Positions 52,840-61,519 are shown, numbered from the stretch's first letter. The stretch is 64,000 bases of DNA from Rhizobium sp. NLR16a (GCF_017948245.1 NZ_CP072865.1:3807501-3871500), one strand, 5' to 3'. Notes: generated by a model not told the origin, from the sequence alone. Made by a program: numbers and translations.

Positions 52840-53376
52840 TTACTTCGGCGCCAGCACCATCATCATCTGACGGCCTTCGAGCTTGGGCTCGGCCTCGACC
52901 TTGGCAATCTCGGTCGTATCCGCCTTGACCTGCTGCAGAAGCTTCATGCCGAGTTCCTGGTGGGCCATTTCACGGCCGCGGAATTTCAGCGTCACCTTGA
53001 CCTTGTCGCCTTCGTCGAAGAAGCGGCCCATCGCCTTCATCTTCACCTCATAATCATGGGTGTCGATGTTCGGGCGCATCTTGATTTCTTTGACTTCGAC
53101 GATCTTCTGCTTCTTGCGCGCTTCGGCAGCCTTCTTCTGGTTGGCATATTTCAGCTTGCCCAGATCGAGGATCTTGCACACCGGCGGTTCGGCATTCGGG
53201 GAAATTTCGACAAGATCGAGGCCGGCTTCTTCCGCCATTCTCAAGGCCTGGTCGGTGGGCACGACGCCCATATTCTGTCCGTCAGCCGCGATCAGCTGAA
53301 CTTTGGGAATGCGGATTTCACGATTCGAGCGCGGTCCGTCCTTCACGGGCGCATCGGTCTTAAAAGGTCTGCGAAT
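52840..53376 (-). CDS. infC: Translation initiation factor IF-3 (ATT start)
   Basis: IF-3, 178 residues, proofreads initiator tRNA and start codons on the 30S subunit. The start is a rare ATT at 53376, preceded by GAGGAG at 9 nt; the first residues then match alphaproteobacterial Inf[20 protein letters not shown]. An AUU start is known for E. coli infC, where IF-3 discriminates against its own start and so represses itself. Core motifs are [20 protein letters not shown] (about residues 62-81) and [17 protein letters not shown] (about 131-147). The longer frame upstream (to 53439) lacks these. Confidence 0.93.
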   Translation of the reverse strand: MRRPFKTDAPVKDGPRSNREIRIPKVQLIAADGQNMGVVPTDQALRMAEEAGLDLVEISPNAEPPVCKILDLGKLKYANQKKAAEARKKQKIVEVKEIKMRPNIDTHDYEVKMKAMGRFFDEGDKVKVTLKFRGREMAHQELGMKLLQQVKADTTEIAKVEAEPKLEGRQMMMVLAPK

Positions 53377-53555
53377 GGTCGTATTCTCCTCGCGTTGTTT
53401 CGGAACGTTGCAGCCGCGCACGCTCAATCTTGGGTGCACAAACGTATCTCGTTATCGCTGCAACGGAGTCAATATCATCCTTTAGCGGAAAAATCACCAG
53501 CTGTCAGCCTGCCAAGAATCTGTTTTATAGGCCGAAACAACAGGAGGTTTCGCCG

Positions 53556-54407
53556 ATGTCCGATCAGATCAGCAATGCCCAACCGCAGTTCCTGACCGTC
53601 GGCGAAGGCGAGGCGGCACGGGAGATCGCCATGCTCCTGCGTCCGGCGCAGGCCGGCAATGCTGCCCCATCGCTCGTTTGGCTATCCGGCTACCGTTCCG
53701 ACATGAGCGGCACCAAGGCGGCGGAGATCGATGGGCTGGCGGCCGAACTCGGTGCGGCCTGCATCCGCCTCGACTATTCAGGCCATGGGCTTTCCGGCGG
53801 CAGCTTTCGCGACGGCACGATCTCGCGCTGGCTGGAGGAAGCGCTTGCCGTCATCCGCCATGTTGCGCCCGAGCGCTTCATTCTCGTCGGTTCCTCGATG
53901 GGAGGCTGGATCGCGCTCCGGCTGGCGCAGGAACTCGCCCGACAGGGTGGTCCGAAGCTCGCCGGCATGGTGCTGATCGCGCCGGCGCCCGATTTCACCT
54001 CCGAACTGATCGAGCCGAACCTTAAGGCCAAGGAACGCAAGTCGCTGGCGGAGCGCGGCTATTTCGAAGAGCGCTCGCAATACAGCCCGGAACCGAACAT
54101 CTATACGCAGGCGCTGATCGAGGACGGGCGCAAAAACCGGGTGCTCGACGGCATGATCGAGACGGGCTGCCCGGTCCATATCCTGCAGGGCATGAAAGAT
54201 CCGGACGTGCCGCATGCGCACGCGATGAAGCTTCTGGAGCACCTTCCCGCCGACGACGTGGTGCTGACCTTCATCCGCGATGGCGACCACCGCCTTTCCC
54301 GCCCGGGCGATATCGCCCTTCTCCTCAGCGCCGTCAAAGGCATCATTCGTTCATCAACAAATATGCAGATGCCCATTCGAACAGCACCGCCCGAGAAATT
54401 CCCCTAA
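53556..54407 (+). CDS. Alpha/beta hydrolase
   Basis: The ATG at 53556 follows CAGGAGG at 8 nt and gives 283 residues. It is an alpha/beta hydrolase: VWLSGYRSDMSGTKAAE (about residues 41-57) is the oxyanion region, RLDYSGHGLSGGSFRDG (about 71-87) follows, and the nucleophile elbow is LVGSSMGGWIALRL (about 108-121, GxSxG). The catalytic Asp and His lie in the ILQGMKDPDVPHAHA segment (about 208-222) and DGDHRLSRPGD (about 241-251). It resembles ABHD10-type depalmitoylases but the substrate is unknown. It is divergent from infC. Confidence 0.93.
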   Translation: MSDQISNAQPQFLTVGEGEAAREIAMLLRPAQAGNAAPSLVWLSGYRSDMSGTKAAEIDGLAAELGAACIRLDYSGHGLSGGSFRDGTISRWLEEALAVIRHVAPERFILVGSSMGGWIALRLAQELARQGGPKLAGMVLIAPAPDFTSELIEPNLKAKERKSLAERGYFEERSQYSPEPNIYTQALIEDGRKNRVLDGMIETGCPVHILQGMKDPDVPHAHAMKLLEHLPADDVVLTFIRDGDHRLSRPGDIALLLSAVKGIIRSSTNMQMPIRTAPPEKFP

Positions 54408-54475
54408 CGCAAGCCGCCAACCCGTTGCATTTTAACCATGTTGGCGCGTTGCAACGCTCTCCCAAGAAGTAACGA

Positions 54476-54504
54476 TTGACTCTTCTCCGCCCTCTCCATT
54501 AACA
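54476..54504 (+). promoter_or_regulatory. Candidate sigma-70-type promoter
   Basis: TTGACT (54476-54481), a 17-bp spacer and TTAACA (54499-54504) give a plausible promoter about 40 bp upstream of the transglutaminase-like gene. It is followed by AT-rich TTAATAATTAAGG. Only the TTGACT hexamer is close to consensus. Confidence 0.45.
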
Positions 54505-54544
54505 ATTTGTTAATAATTAAGGGGCGATCAAGGAAAGAGCGGGC

Positions 54545-55144
54545 GTGCGGATCAAGGGTGTCTTTGTGGCCATGATGGCCGTGTTTGCGATGGCGACTGC
54601 CGCCATCCCAGCTCCAAGCAGAAATGCTTCCATGGTAACAGGCAATGCCACTTCGCAGCCGATCGGCCATTACGATTTCTGTCAGATCCACAGCAGTGAA
54701 TGCGGCGCGAACCGCAATGCGGGCCCGATCGAGATGACGCCGGCGAAGTGGTCGCTCGTCCGTTCGCTCAACACCACGGTCAACAGCACGATCAAGCCGA
54801 TGACCGACAAGGAAATCTACGGCAAGGACGAGGTCTGGGCCTATCCGACGACCGCCGGCGACTGCGAAGATTTCGCGCTGCTGAAGCGCCGCATGCTGAT
54901 CCAGCGCGGCTTTTCGGCCGCCGACCTGCTGATGACCGTCGTGCGCAAGCCTGACGGTGAAGGCCATGCTGTCTTGACGCTGCGCACCGCCGAGGGCGAT
55001 TTCGTGCTCGATAATCTCGCTGCCGACGTGAAGCCCTGGTTCGCGACGGCCTATACTTTCGTCAAGCGCCAGTCGAGCTACAATGCTGGCCGCTGGGTCA
55101 CCATCGAGAACGGCCGCGACCTTCTGGTCGGCGCTCTTCGATAG
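54545..55144 (+). CDS. Transglutaminase-like cysteine peptidase (BTLCP/DUF920), secreted
   Basis: I use the GTG at 54545, preceded by AAGGAAAG, giving 199 residues with a signal peptide (MRIKGVFVAMMAVFAMATAA, cleavage near AIPA). It belongs to the bacterial transglutaminase-like cysteine peptidase family. The catalytic region is TAGDCEDFALLKRRMLIQR (about residues 102-120), with cysteine in GDCEDFA, then the histidine in DGEGHAVLTLR (about 138-148) and aspartate in LDNLAADVK (about 157-165). The LapG-type processing of adhesins is a known role for this family; whether that applies here is unknown. A strong terminator follows. Confidence 0.9.
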   Translation: MRIKGVFVAMMAVFAMATAAIPAPSRNASMVTGNATSQPIGHYDFCQIHSSECGANRNAGPIEMTPAKWSLVRSLNTTVNSTIKPMTDKEIYGKDEVWAYPTTAGDCEDFALLKRRMLIQRGFSAADLLMTVVRKPDGEGHAVLTLRTAEGDFVLDNLAADVKPWFATAYTFVKRQSSYNAGRWVTIENGRDLLVGALR

Positions 55145-55166
55145 GGATCTCAAGGGGATGCGGGGG

Positions 55167-55192
55167 AAAAGGCCGGCGAAAGCCGGCCTTTT
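55167..55192 (+). terminator. Strong intrinsic terminator with GAAA tetraloop
   Basis: AAAAGGCCGGC (55167-55177) pairs perfectly with GCCGGCCTTTT (55182-55192) around GAAA, followed by GCTTTTTG. It ends the transglutaminase-like gene, 23 bp past its stop, and is nearly symmetric so it could also act on the minus strand. Confidence 0.92.
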
Positions 55193-55405
55193 GCTTTTTG
55201 GAGATTGGAGACGCGTCGTCGTTAGCTTTCGCAGTCCTCTTCCTTCGAGGTCCGTGCTGTGCACCTCATTGAGCGTTGATCGTGCGTGCCGCCGGAGATG
55301 AGGTGTTGATATGCCGCACCGTCTCCCGGCCCTTCGCTTTGGCTCAGGGCGTTCGTCGCTGCAATCGATTCACTGGATCGATTGCTCGGCTTCGCCGACC
55401 GCTCC

Positions 55406-56389
55406 TCACCCATTCCCGATCAGGATGCCGGCGCCGAGGACCAGGCCGCCGCCGAGCACCACCTGGAAGGCGGCGCGCAGGAAGGGGGTTTCCATGTAGC
55501 GGTTCTGGATGAAGGCGATTGCCCAGAGTTCGAAGAAGACGATGATGGCGGCGGTGATCGTCGCCGTCCAGAAATGAGGGATCAGATAGGGCAGCGCGTG
55601 GCCAAGGCCGCCGAGCGCCGTCATGATGCCGCAGGCAAGGCCACGTTTGATCGGCGAGCCCCGGCCGGAGATCTTGCCGTCGTCATGGGCGGCCTCGGTG
55701 AAGCCCATCGAGATGCCGGCGCCGACGGAGGCGGAAAGACCGACGAGGAAGGTCTGCCATGTGTCCTGGGTTGCGAAGGCGGCGGCAAAGATCGGCGCCA
55801 GCGTCGAGACAGAGCCGTCCATCAAGCCGGCAAGGCCCGGCTGCACATAGGTCAGCACGAATTGCCGGTGCGCGGTCTCGTCCTCGTCGTGCCTGATATC
55901 CTCAGGCGTATGTTTGTCGCCAAGCATGCGGGCGATGTCTTCGTGCCCTTGTTCGGCGAGTGCGAGGTCGCCGAGAAGCTCACGCGTCGAGGCGTCGGTG
56001 GTGCGCTTTGCCGCCTCGACATAAAAACGATAGGCCTGCTCCTCCATCGCCTCAGTCTCCTGCCGCATCGCATCGAGTGACAGGTTGGCTCTCAGCCAGT
56101 CCGGCTTGCGCTCGTAAAAGCCCTGCACATGCTCGCGCCGGATCAGCGGGATACGCTCGCCGAAACGCTGTCGGTGGATTTCGAACAGCGATTTGCGGTG
56201 CGTGTCCTCGACCTCGGCCATATCCTCGAAGACCTTGGCCGAAGCCGGAAATTCAGGGCGCAGCCTATCGGCATAGGCCAGATAGATGCGGGCGTCGTCT
56301 TCCTCGGAGGCAATCGCAAGGGCGAGAATCTCCTGCTCGGAGAGGGACTCGAAGGATCGTTTCGGCGATCTGAAAAAACGCGCCAGCAT
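55406..56389 (-). CDS. mbfA: Membrane-bound ferritin MbfA (ferritin-like plus VIT1 domain)
   Basis: The ATG at 56389 follows GGAGAG, giving 327 residues. The N-terminal ferritin-like/rubrerythrin part has AIASEEDDARIYLAYADRL (about residues 25-43), EDMAEVEDTHRKSLFEIHRQ (about 54-73) and ETEAMEEQAYRFYVEAAKRT (about 110-129), with a di-iron E/ExxH pattern. The C-terminal VIT1/CCC1-like part has GLAGLMDGSVSTLAPIFA (about 184-201) and three or more transmembrane segments. MbfA exports iron and protects against iron and peroxide. A perfect ICE palindrome lies just upstream, so control by Irr is likely. Confidence 0.93.
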   Translation of the reverse strand: MLARFFRSPKRSFESLSEQEILALAIASEEDDARIYLAYADRLRPEFPASAKVFEDMAEVEDTHRKSLFEIHRQRFGERIPLIRREHVQGFYERKPDWLRANLSLDAMRQETEAMEEQAYRFYVEAAKRTTDASTRELLGDLALAEQGHEDIARMLGDKHTPEDIRHDEDETAHRQFVLTYVQPGLAGLMDGSVSTLAPIFAAAFATQDTWQTFLVGLSASVGAGISMGFTEAAHDDGKISGRGSPIKRGLACGIMTALGGLGHALPYLIPHFWTATITAAIIVFFELWAIAFIQNRYMETPFLRAAFQVVLGGGLVLGAGILIGNG

Positions 56390-56404
56390 AAATCTCTCCA
56401 ATAA

Positions 56405-56421
56405 TTTAGAATAATTCTAAA
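56405..56421. promoter_or_regulatory. Perfect ICE box (Irr binding site) upstream of mbfA
   Basis: TTTAGAA (56405-56411) and TTCTAAA (56415-56421) form a perfect palindrome around TAA. This is the iron control element pattern bound by Irr in rhizobia. It begins 16 bp before the mbfA start. Irr represses mbfA in low iron, as known in Bradyrhizobium and Agrobacterium. Confidence 0.85.
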
Positions 56422-56557
56422 TCTAAGCAAGGAAGCGATGGCGGTCAAGTGGCCGGGGCGGACCGGCTGACAGATTGCCGCAATCCGCACGAGCGGCTTT
56501 GGTTCGCTGGGGTAAAGGCCTATATGGAGGCTGCCGCATCATGCGGCGCCGGGGTTT

Positions 56558-57028
56558 ATGATGAACAATGATATTCAGGGCCGTCCTGCCCATGTCGCGG
56601 CGATCCGCGAAAAGGCGGCGGCCGAGATGCGGGCGATGGGGGTCGACGAGGCCTTTATCGGCAGCCTGGTCGAGACTTTCTACGGGCGCGTGCTGGAGCA
56701 TCCCGATCTCGGCCCGGTATTCGATGCGCGGCTTTCCGGCCGCTGGCCGGAGCATCTGGAGAAGATGAAGAGCTTCTGGTCGGCCGTCGCTTTCCGCAGC
56801 GGCGCCTATGGCGGCAAGCCGGTGCAGGCGCATACCACCGTTCAGAACCTGACGTCCGATCTTTTTCCGAAGTGGCTGGCGCTGTTTGCCGCGACACTTG
56901 ACGATATCGCCCCCTCGCCGGAAGCCAAGGCCTGGTTCATGGCGACCGCCGAGCGGATCGCCAAAAGCCTGGCGCTGTCGCTGTTCTACAATCCCGCTCT
57001 CGACGATCCCGCGAAAAAGGCGGGTTGA
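56558..57028 (+). CDS. Group III truncated haemoglobin
   Basis: The 156-residue globin starts at the ATG at 56558 (a second ATG is at 56561). It is a group III truncated haemoglobin: FYGRVLEHPDLGPVFDARL (about residues 41-59), then the helix with EKMKSFWSAVAFRSGAY (about 68-84) and the haem-contacting GGKPVQAHTTV (about 85-95). The fold is small and the haem proximal histidine is in the QAHTTV segment. Such proteins bind or detoxify NO and O2. It lies 170 bp from the divergent mbfA and its ICE, so iron control may extend to it. Confidence 0.9.
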   Translation: MMNNDIQGRPAHVAAIREKAAAEMRAMGVDEAFIGSLVETFYGRVLEHPDLGPVFDARLSGRWPEHLEKMKSFWSAVAFRSGAYGGKPVQAHTTVQNLTSDLFPKWLALFAATLDDIAPSPEAKAWFMATAERIAKSLALSLFYNPALDDPAKKAG

Positions 57029-57922
57029 TCACTGCCGTGCGGAAAAGGTCGCGCCGGCGCTTGCGGCCACGACCAGGGCAGTTCCGGCCATCTGCAGCAG
57101 CGTCATCGGCTGCGCCAGAATGACGAAACCCGCGAGTGCCGCAATGGCCGGCTCGAGGCTCATGAGAATGCCGAAGGAGGCTGTCGGCATGCGCCGCAGG
57201 GCGATCAGTTCCAGAGTGTAGGGCAGCAGCGGCACAAGGATGGCAAGGCCCGCCATTTCAACCAGGCCGTAAGCATCGAGCTTCGGCACGGCGCCGGCGA
57301 AGCCAAAGGGTGTGGCGACAAGAGCGGCGACCATCAGCGACATGGACAGTCCTTCCAGCCCCTTGAAGCTCGCGCCGATCTTTTTTGTCAGGACGATATA
57401 GATCGCCCACCCGGTTCCCGCGCCGAGCGCAAAAAGAATGCCCCCGGTATCGCCGACCCAGCCTTTACCGTCATGGGCGAGGGCCAGAACGCCAAGTGCT
57501 GCAATGAGCGGCCAGACGAGACGCCGGCTGAGGCCATAGCCGATGGTCGCAACGGACAGCGGACCGAGAAAATCGATCGCCACGGCCAGACCGAGCGGAA
57601 TGCGCGCGATCGCCGCGAAGAAGCTCATGGTCATCAGCGCTGTCGTCGCGCCGAGAACCAGTGCGCTCGTCCATTGCGCCCTGTTGTAGCTGACGATGCG
57701 CGGCCGCACGACAAGGGCGAGAATGATGGCCGCAAAAGCCAGGCGCAGCCAGCTGGCGCCGGCCGGCCCATAGGTTGAGATGGCCGAGGATGAGAGTGCG
57801 GCGCCGAATTGGATCGACGACATGGACAGGAGGCACATCAGCCCACCGGTCGCTACCCCGCCAAATGCTGTTGACGCCTCTGCGGTCAGCGTGCCCGCGC
57901 CAGCATTTGCTCTTTCTTCCAT
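57029..57922 (-). CDS. EamA-family transporter (RhtA-like exporter)
   Basis: The ATG at 57922 gives 297 residues with ten hydrophobic helices in the EamA two-repeat layout: GLMCLLSMSSIQFGAALSSS near the start (about residues 26-45), IPLGLAVAIDFLGPLSVATI (about 107-126) and ALRRMPTASFGILMSLEPAI (about 244-263). The FLGPL and SLEP motifs are as in RhtA-type homoserine/threonine exporters. Probably it exports an amino acid or amine. Its stop abuts the truncated haemoglobin stop on the other strand. SD is weak. Confidence 0.88.
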   Translation of the reverse strand: MEERANAGAGTLTAEASTAFGGVATGGLMCLLSMSSIQFGAALSSSAISTYGPAGASWLRLAFAAIILALVVRPRIVSYNRAQWTSALVLGATTALMTMSFFAAIARIPLGLAVAIDFLGPLSVATIGYGLSRRLVWPLIAALGVLALAHDGKGWVGDTGGILFALGAGTGWAIYIVLTKKIGASFKGLEGLSMSLMVAALVATPFGFAGAVPKLDAYGLVEMAGLAILVPLLPYTLELIALRRMPTASFGILMSLEPAIAALAGFVILAQPMTLLQMAGTALVVAASAGATFSARQ

Positions 57923-58015
57923 GCTCGCCCCCGATTGTGCGCTCTTCTTACGAAGACGGCCTGCGAGCGACAAATTCAAACTTCTGATCCGGCCAGCAAA
58001 AGGCCTTATGCGATA

Positions 58016-58567
58016 TCAAAGACGGCGGGCCAGGATGACGTCTTCGGCATCCTCCAAACTCATGTCGAACACTTTCCTGCCGATATCGAAGCTGAAGCCG
58101 TTACGGGCGAAGGCCGAAAGCTCTTTGGCCTTTCGCTTTTCGTCAAGCTGGACGCGGCGGAAGGGACCGAAGGCGCGTTTGCGGGCAAATATCGCCGCGG
58201 CGTAGAGATCGTCAGCCTCCGCAAGGGCGGCCTCGACCTTATCGCCAGCAACACCCTTGGCCGCAAGTTTCCGGGCGATGGCGCGCTTCGATTTGCCGCC
58301 GCGCAGCTGGGAGCGCGTGCTGATCTCGGCATAGGCGCGATCATCGAGCGCATTGTTGTCATAAGCGAACCTGACGGCAAAATCGGCAAGGGCCTTGAGT
58401 TGCGCCGCGCCGATATCCTCGAACTTCTCCTTCGCCTTACGGGTGATGGCGTCAAACAGCTGTTTTTCCGTCATCATCCGCCGCTCCAGCCTGTAGATGG
58501 CGGAATTGCGCGCCCAGCTCAGCATGCGCGGCGTCGGTATATCGGATGGAATGGTGTCGTCGGTCAT
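58016..58567 (-). CDS. recX: Regulatory protein RecX
   Basis: The 183-residue RecX protein inhibits or modulates RecA filament growth. It is composed of helical repeats: AIYRLERRMMTEKQLFDAIT (about residues 23-42), then DDRAYAEISTRSQLRGGKSK (about 75-94), RAIARKLAAKGVAGDKVEAA (about 95-114). RGGKSKRAIARKLAAKGV is the typical motif. The C-terminal GFSFDIGRKVFDM pattern also matches. It is not next to recA here. It sits between an EamA exporter and a deacetylase gene on the same strand (10 bp from it). Confidence 0.93.
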   Translation of the reverse strand: MTDDTIPSDIPTPRMLSWARNSAIYRLERRMMTEKQLFDAITRKAKEKFEDIGAAQLKALADFAVRFAYDNNALDDRAYAEISTRSQLRGGKSKRAIARKLAAKGVAGDKVEAALAEADDLYAAAIFARKRAFGPFRRVQLDEKRKAKELSAFARNGFSFDIGRKVFDMSLEDAEDVILARRL

Positions 58568-58576
58568 ATCAAGCGA

Positions 58577-59602
58577 TCAGGCTTCCAGGCCCTTGAGGAC
58601 ATTGGCGACGTTGAGGCCGATTTCCGGCACGCCGTAACCGCCCTCCATGCAGATGACGACGGGCAGGCCGGCGGCGGAGATCATCTCTCCCATGCGAATG
58701 AAATCTTCCGATTTCAGCTGGAAGAAGGAAATCGGGTCTCGCTCGAAGGTATCGACGCCGAGCGCCACAACGATCGCCTCGGCACCGAAGGCCTTGATGC
58801 GGGCGAGCGCATCGGCAAGGGCCGAAGACCAGACCTGCCAGGGCGTGTGGGGCGGCATCGGATAATTGCGGTTGCTACCCGTGCCCTCTCCTTCGCCCTC
58901 TTCGTCGGCATGGCCGAGGAAATAGGGAAAGGCAAACATCGGATCGCCATGCAGCGAGGCGGTGAAGACGTCACCTCTGTGATAGAAGAGGTCCTGCGTG
59001 CCGTTGCCGTGATGGAAATCGACATCGAGCACGGCGACCTTCTTCGCACCGTCATCGATGAGCCGCTGGGCCGCGACGCCCGCATTGTTGATGAAACAAT
59101 AGCCGCCGAAGAGATCGATGCCGGCATGATGGCCAGGCGGCCGGCAAAGCGCAAAGGCGAACCGGTTGCCGGCATTCAGCCAATCCGCGCCGGTGATGGC
59201 GCAACGCATCGAGGCGATCGCCGCTTCATAGGAGCCCTTGGTGATGGAGGTGTCGGCGGCATTGGCGTAATGGCCGATCGCACCGACGATATTGTCGGGC
59301 ACGCGCTGGCTGGTGCGGCGGACCGGGAAGGAATTGGCGATCGCCTCGCCCTCGAAGCCGGCCGCCACCCAGCGATCCCAGACGGTGGCGAGAAAATCGA
59401 GATAGGCGGGATCATGCACCTTTCGGGCCGTTTCCAGCCCATGCGCATCCGGTGCCGCGACATCCCGGAAACCGGCTTCAGTGACCGCCGCCAGGATCCA
59501 CTCGGCGCGAAACGGCGCCTCAAAGGGCGTCACCAGCTGGCCGGCATAGAGCTCGGTCCTGGCATCGCGCAGCTTGTGCTCTTCGGAATAGATGACGCGC
59601 AT
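58577..59602 (-). CDS. Histone deacetylase-family hydrolase (acetylpolyamine amidohydrolase-like)
   Basis: The 341-residue enzyme has the arginase/deacetylase fold. The zinc site signature is ALCRPPGHHAGIDLFGGYCF (about residues 150-169), followed by VAVLDVDFHHGNGTQDLFY (about 189-207) with metal-binding D and H, and the C-terminal VVICMEGGYGVPEIGLN (about 316-332) with the conserved GGY. Length and motifs are as in bacterial acetylpolyamine or acetoin-type amidohydrolases. It may remove acetyl groups from polyamines. It is divergent from a HAD gene and followed by recX. Confidence 0.93.
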   Translation of the reverse strand: MRVIYSEEHKLRDARTELYAGQLVTPFEAPFRAEWILAAVTEAGFRDVAAPDAHGLETARKVHDPAYLDFLATVWDRWVAAGFEGEAIANSFPVRRTSQRVPDNIVGAIGHYANAADTSITKGSYEAAIASMRCAITGADWLNAGNRFAFALCRPPGHHAGIDLFGGYCFINNAGVAAQRLIDDGAKKVAVLDVDFHHGNGTQDLFYHRGDVFTASLHGDPMFAFPYFLGHADEEGEGEGTGSNRNYPMPPHTPWQVWSSALADALARIKAFGAEAIVVALGVDTFERDPISFFQLKSEDFIRMGEMISAAGLPVVICMEGGYGVPEIGLNVANVLKGLEA

Positions 59603-59736
59603 TTCGGATCCGTCCTTGATTGGAATTCGAGATTTACATGGGTCGGCCGCGACGAAAAAGCCGGCGCGGCGCCCTTGATCGCCAAAGTAAATGACTTCAC
59701 CCTTCGCGAGGTTTTGAGTCCGAAGGAAACTGCCGC

Positions 59737-60348
59737 ATGAAAGTGCTGATGGTCGATGTCGACGGCGTGCTCATCCATGGCCGTCCGACCGACGGGCTGC
59801 CCCACTTCACCTATCTCGAGCGCGATCTCGGCCTGCGACCCGATCTGCTGCAGCAGGAGTTTTTCCAGGTTCACTGGGGAGACATCATTATCGGCCGCGA
59901 AGCACTGGAGCCAAGGCTCGCCGACGTGCTCGCAAAGATCGCGCCCCATCTCAGCGCCGCGGCGCTGATCGATTACTGGTTCGAAAACGATTCCCGGCTC
60001 GACCGCAATCTGCTGGAGGATCTCGCCGCTCTCAGGCGAAGCGGCGTCACTCTCTTCCTGGCGACCAACCAAGAGCACAGGCGGGCGCGTTACCTGATGG
60101 AACAGCTGGACCTTGGCGCCCATTTCGACGACATCGTCTATTCGGCAGCACTCGGACACAGCAAGCCTTCGCCCGACTTCTTCCGGATGGCGACCGAACG
60201 TGCCGGGGTCCTGGCCGCGGAGATCGCATTCATTGACGATATGGCGGCGAATGTCGAAACGGCGCGGCAGTTCGGTTGGAACGCGGCACAATGGACGGCG
60301 GGGGCGACCTTGGCCGGCGCGCTTCCCATATTCGCAAGGTGGGCATGA
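59737..60348 (+). CDS. HAD superfamily hydrolase
   Basis: The 203-residue HAD phosphatase-like protein has motif I as MVDVDGVLIHG (about residues 4-14), with the nucleophile D and DxDGV, then motif II LFLATNQEHRRARY (about 107-120) and motif III-IV HSKPSPDFFRMATER (about 145-159, lysine) and AFIDDMAANVETAR (about 168-181). The cap is small. It is a cytosolic hydrolase of a phosphorylated compound of unknown identity. The divergent gene is a deacetylase; the next gene converges. Confidence 0.92.
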   Translation: MKVLMVDVDGVLIHGRPTDGLPHFTYLERDLGLRPDLLQQEFFQVHWGDIIIGREALEPRLADVLAKIAPHLSAAALIDYWFENDSRLDRNLLEDLAALRRSGVTLFLATNQEHRRARYLMEQLDLGAHFDDIVYSAALGHSKPSPDFFRMATERAGVLAAEIAFIDDMAANVETARQFGWNAAQWTAGATLAGALPIFARWA

Positions 60349-60363
60349 GCGGCGCGGGCGCAA

Positions 60364-60882
60364 TCAGGCGAGCCGCTTGTAGAACAAGGTGGTGTCGCAG
60401 AAGCCGCCTTCCGGCCACAGAGCATAATCGGGGATGACGCCGACGCGCTGCCAGCCCAGGCGCGGATAGATCGCCTCGGCATCGCTGCCGGTTGCCGTAT
60501 CGAGCACGAGCAGGGTCTTGCCGCGGGCGGCCGCCTCGCGTTCGGCGGCTTCCATCAGCAGCCGGGCAAGGCCGCGCCCGCGGGCGGAACGATGCACCAG
60601 GAGCTTCTTCAGATCGCCGCGATGCGGCTGGTTCGGCATCAGCGCGGCGCCCACCTGCACCGTGCCGACGATCCGGCCATCGAGTTCGGCGACAACAAGC
60701 AGGCTGCCGCCGCCGGCAACCGAATCGGCAACGTCCAGCCAATAGCGCTCGGCATCTTCAGGTCCATAGGGCTGCATGAAGCCGACGGAGGCGCCGCCCG
60801 TGACGCAATCGGCCAGCACTTCCGAGAGGGCCGGAATGGAAGCGCGGGCCTCCTCGGCGGAAAGGATGCGAATGTCAGACAT
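60364..60882 (-). CDS. GNAT family N-acetyltransferase
   Basis: The 172-residue acetyltransferase has GNAT motif A in LKKLLVHRSARGRGLARLLM (about residues 91-110) with RGRGLA. The LVVAELDGRIVGTVQVGAAL segment (about 61-80) forms the central strand pair and TGSDAEAIYPRLGWQRVGVI (about 130-149) the motif B. It lies 24 bp after the cupin regulator gene on the same strand, so they are probably co-transcribed. That suggests the regulator controls acetylation of an amine or antibiotic-like compound. Confidence 0.93.
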   Translation of the reverse strand: MSDIRILSAEEARASIPALSEVLADCVTGGASVGFMQPYGPEDAERYWLDVADSVAGGGSLLVVAELDGRIVGTVQVGAALMPNQPHRGDLKKLLVHRSARGRGLARLLMEAAEREAAARGKTLLVLDTATGSDAEAIYPRLGWQRVGVIPDYALWPEGGFCDTTLFYKRLA

Positions 60883-60906
60883 GTTCTTCTCCTGAAATGA
60901 AGGTCG

Positions 60907-61476
60907 TCATCGGCCGCCGCGATCGAGCACGACGCAATAGCGCGCCGGCGCATGACCCGGGTTATGAAAGGAATGGCCCTCGCCGACGGGCATGAAAAGG
61001 CAATCGCCTGGACGCAGCCGGTAGACCGCCTCACCCGCCGTCATCTCCAACTCGCCGTCGAAGAGCCAGACATGTTGCGTCATGTCATGGGATGCCGCAT
61101 GCGGTGGGAAGCTGACGCGAGCGCCGGGTGGAAATTCGACTTCGACGATATCGACGGCAGAGCCGGTGCCGGGCGCCGATACCGCGCGCCTGAGATAACC
61201 GGTCTCCGGATCACGCCAGACCTGCTGCTCCTGCCGGCGTGCCAGCGGCGAGGCCTGCTGCCCCTCCTCTGCAAAGAAGGCTGACAGCGACAGGCCGAGC
61301 GCGGCACAGACCCTTGCCAGCAGCGAGGCGGTCGGGCTCGCCTCCGCCCGCTCGATGCGCGAGATCATCGCGCGGCTGACGCCCGACGCCTCGGCAAGCT
61401 CATCCAGCGTCAGGCCCTTTTGCAGCCGCAATGTGCGAATGCGGATACCGATCGCCTGTTCGAGTTCCCGTTCCAT
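60907..61476 (-). CDS. XRE-family regulator with cupin sensor domain
   Basis: The 189-residue protein has an N-terminal helix-turn-helix, LTLDELAEASGVSRAMISRI (about residues 22-41), and a C-terminal cupin domain, VEFPPGARVSFPPHAASHDM (about 111-130) with CLFMPVGEGHSFHNPGHAPA (about 158-177). The cupin holds a small ligand or metal. A palindrome ATGAGA-N9-TCTCAT lies about 25 bp upstream, a likely autoregulatory operator. The divergent gene tenA and the downstream acetyltransferase are candidate targets. Confidence 0.92.
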   Translation of the reverse strand: MERELEQAIGIRIRTLRLQKGLTLDELAEASGVSRAMISRIERAEASPTASLLARVCAALGLSLSAFFAEEGQQASPLARRQEQQVWRDPETGYLRRAVSAPGTGSAVDIVEVEFPPGARVSFPPHAASHDMTQHVWLFDGELEMTAGEAVYRLRPGDCLFMPVGEGHSFHNPGHAPARYCVVLDRGGR

Positions 61477-61498
61477 CGCCGATCCATTATTCTACTAT

Positions 61499-61519
61499 AT
61501 GAGAAATACATTATCTCAT
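61499..61519. promoter_or_regulatory. Palindromic operator candidate between the cupin regulator and tenA
   Basis: ATGAGA (61499-61504) and TCTCAT (61514-61519) are perfect inverted arms with a 9-bp AT-rich spacer. It lies 23 bp upstream of the regulator's start codon and about 95 bp before tenA. A helix-turn-helix dimer could bind it and control both divergent genes. Confidence 0.55.

Noticed and set aside
54545..55144. An intact LapG-type adhesin-processing system
   Set aside because: No adhesin, LapD or type I secretion genes lie near; the family match alone does not support the system.
57935..59740. A 601-codon + strand open frame over recX and the deacetylase gene
   Set aside because: It spans two recognisable minus-strand genes and has no domain features.
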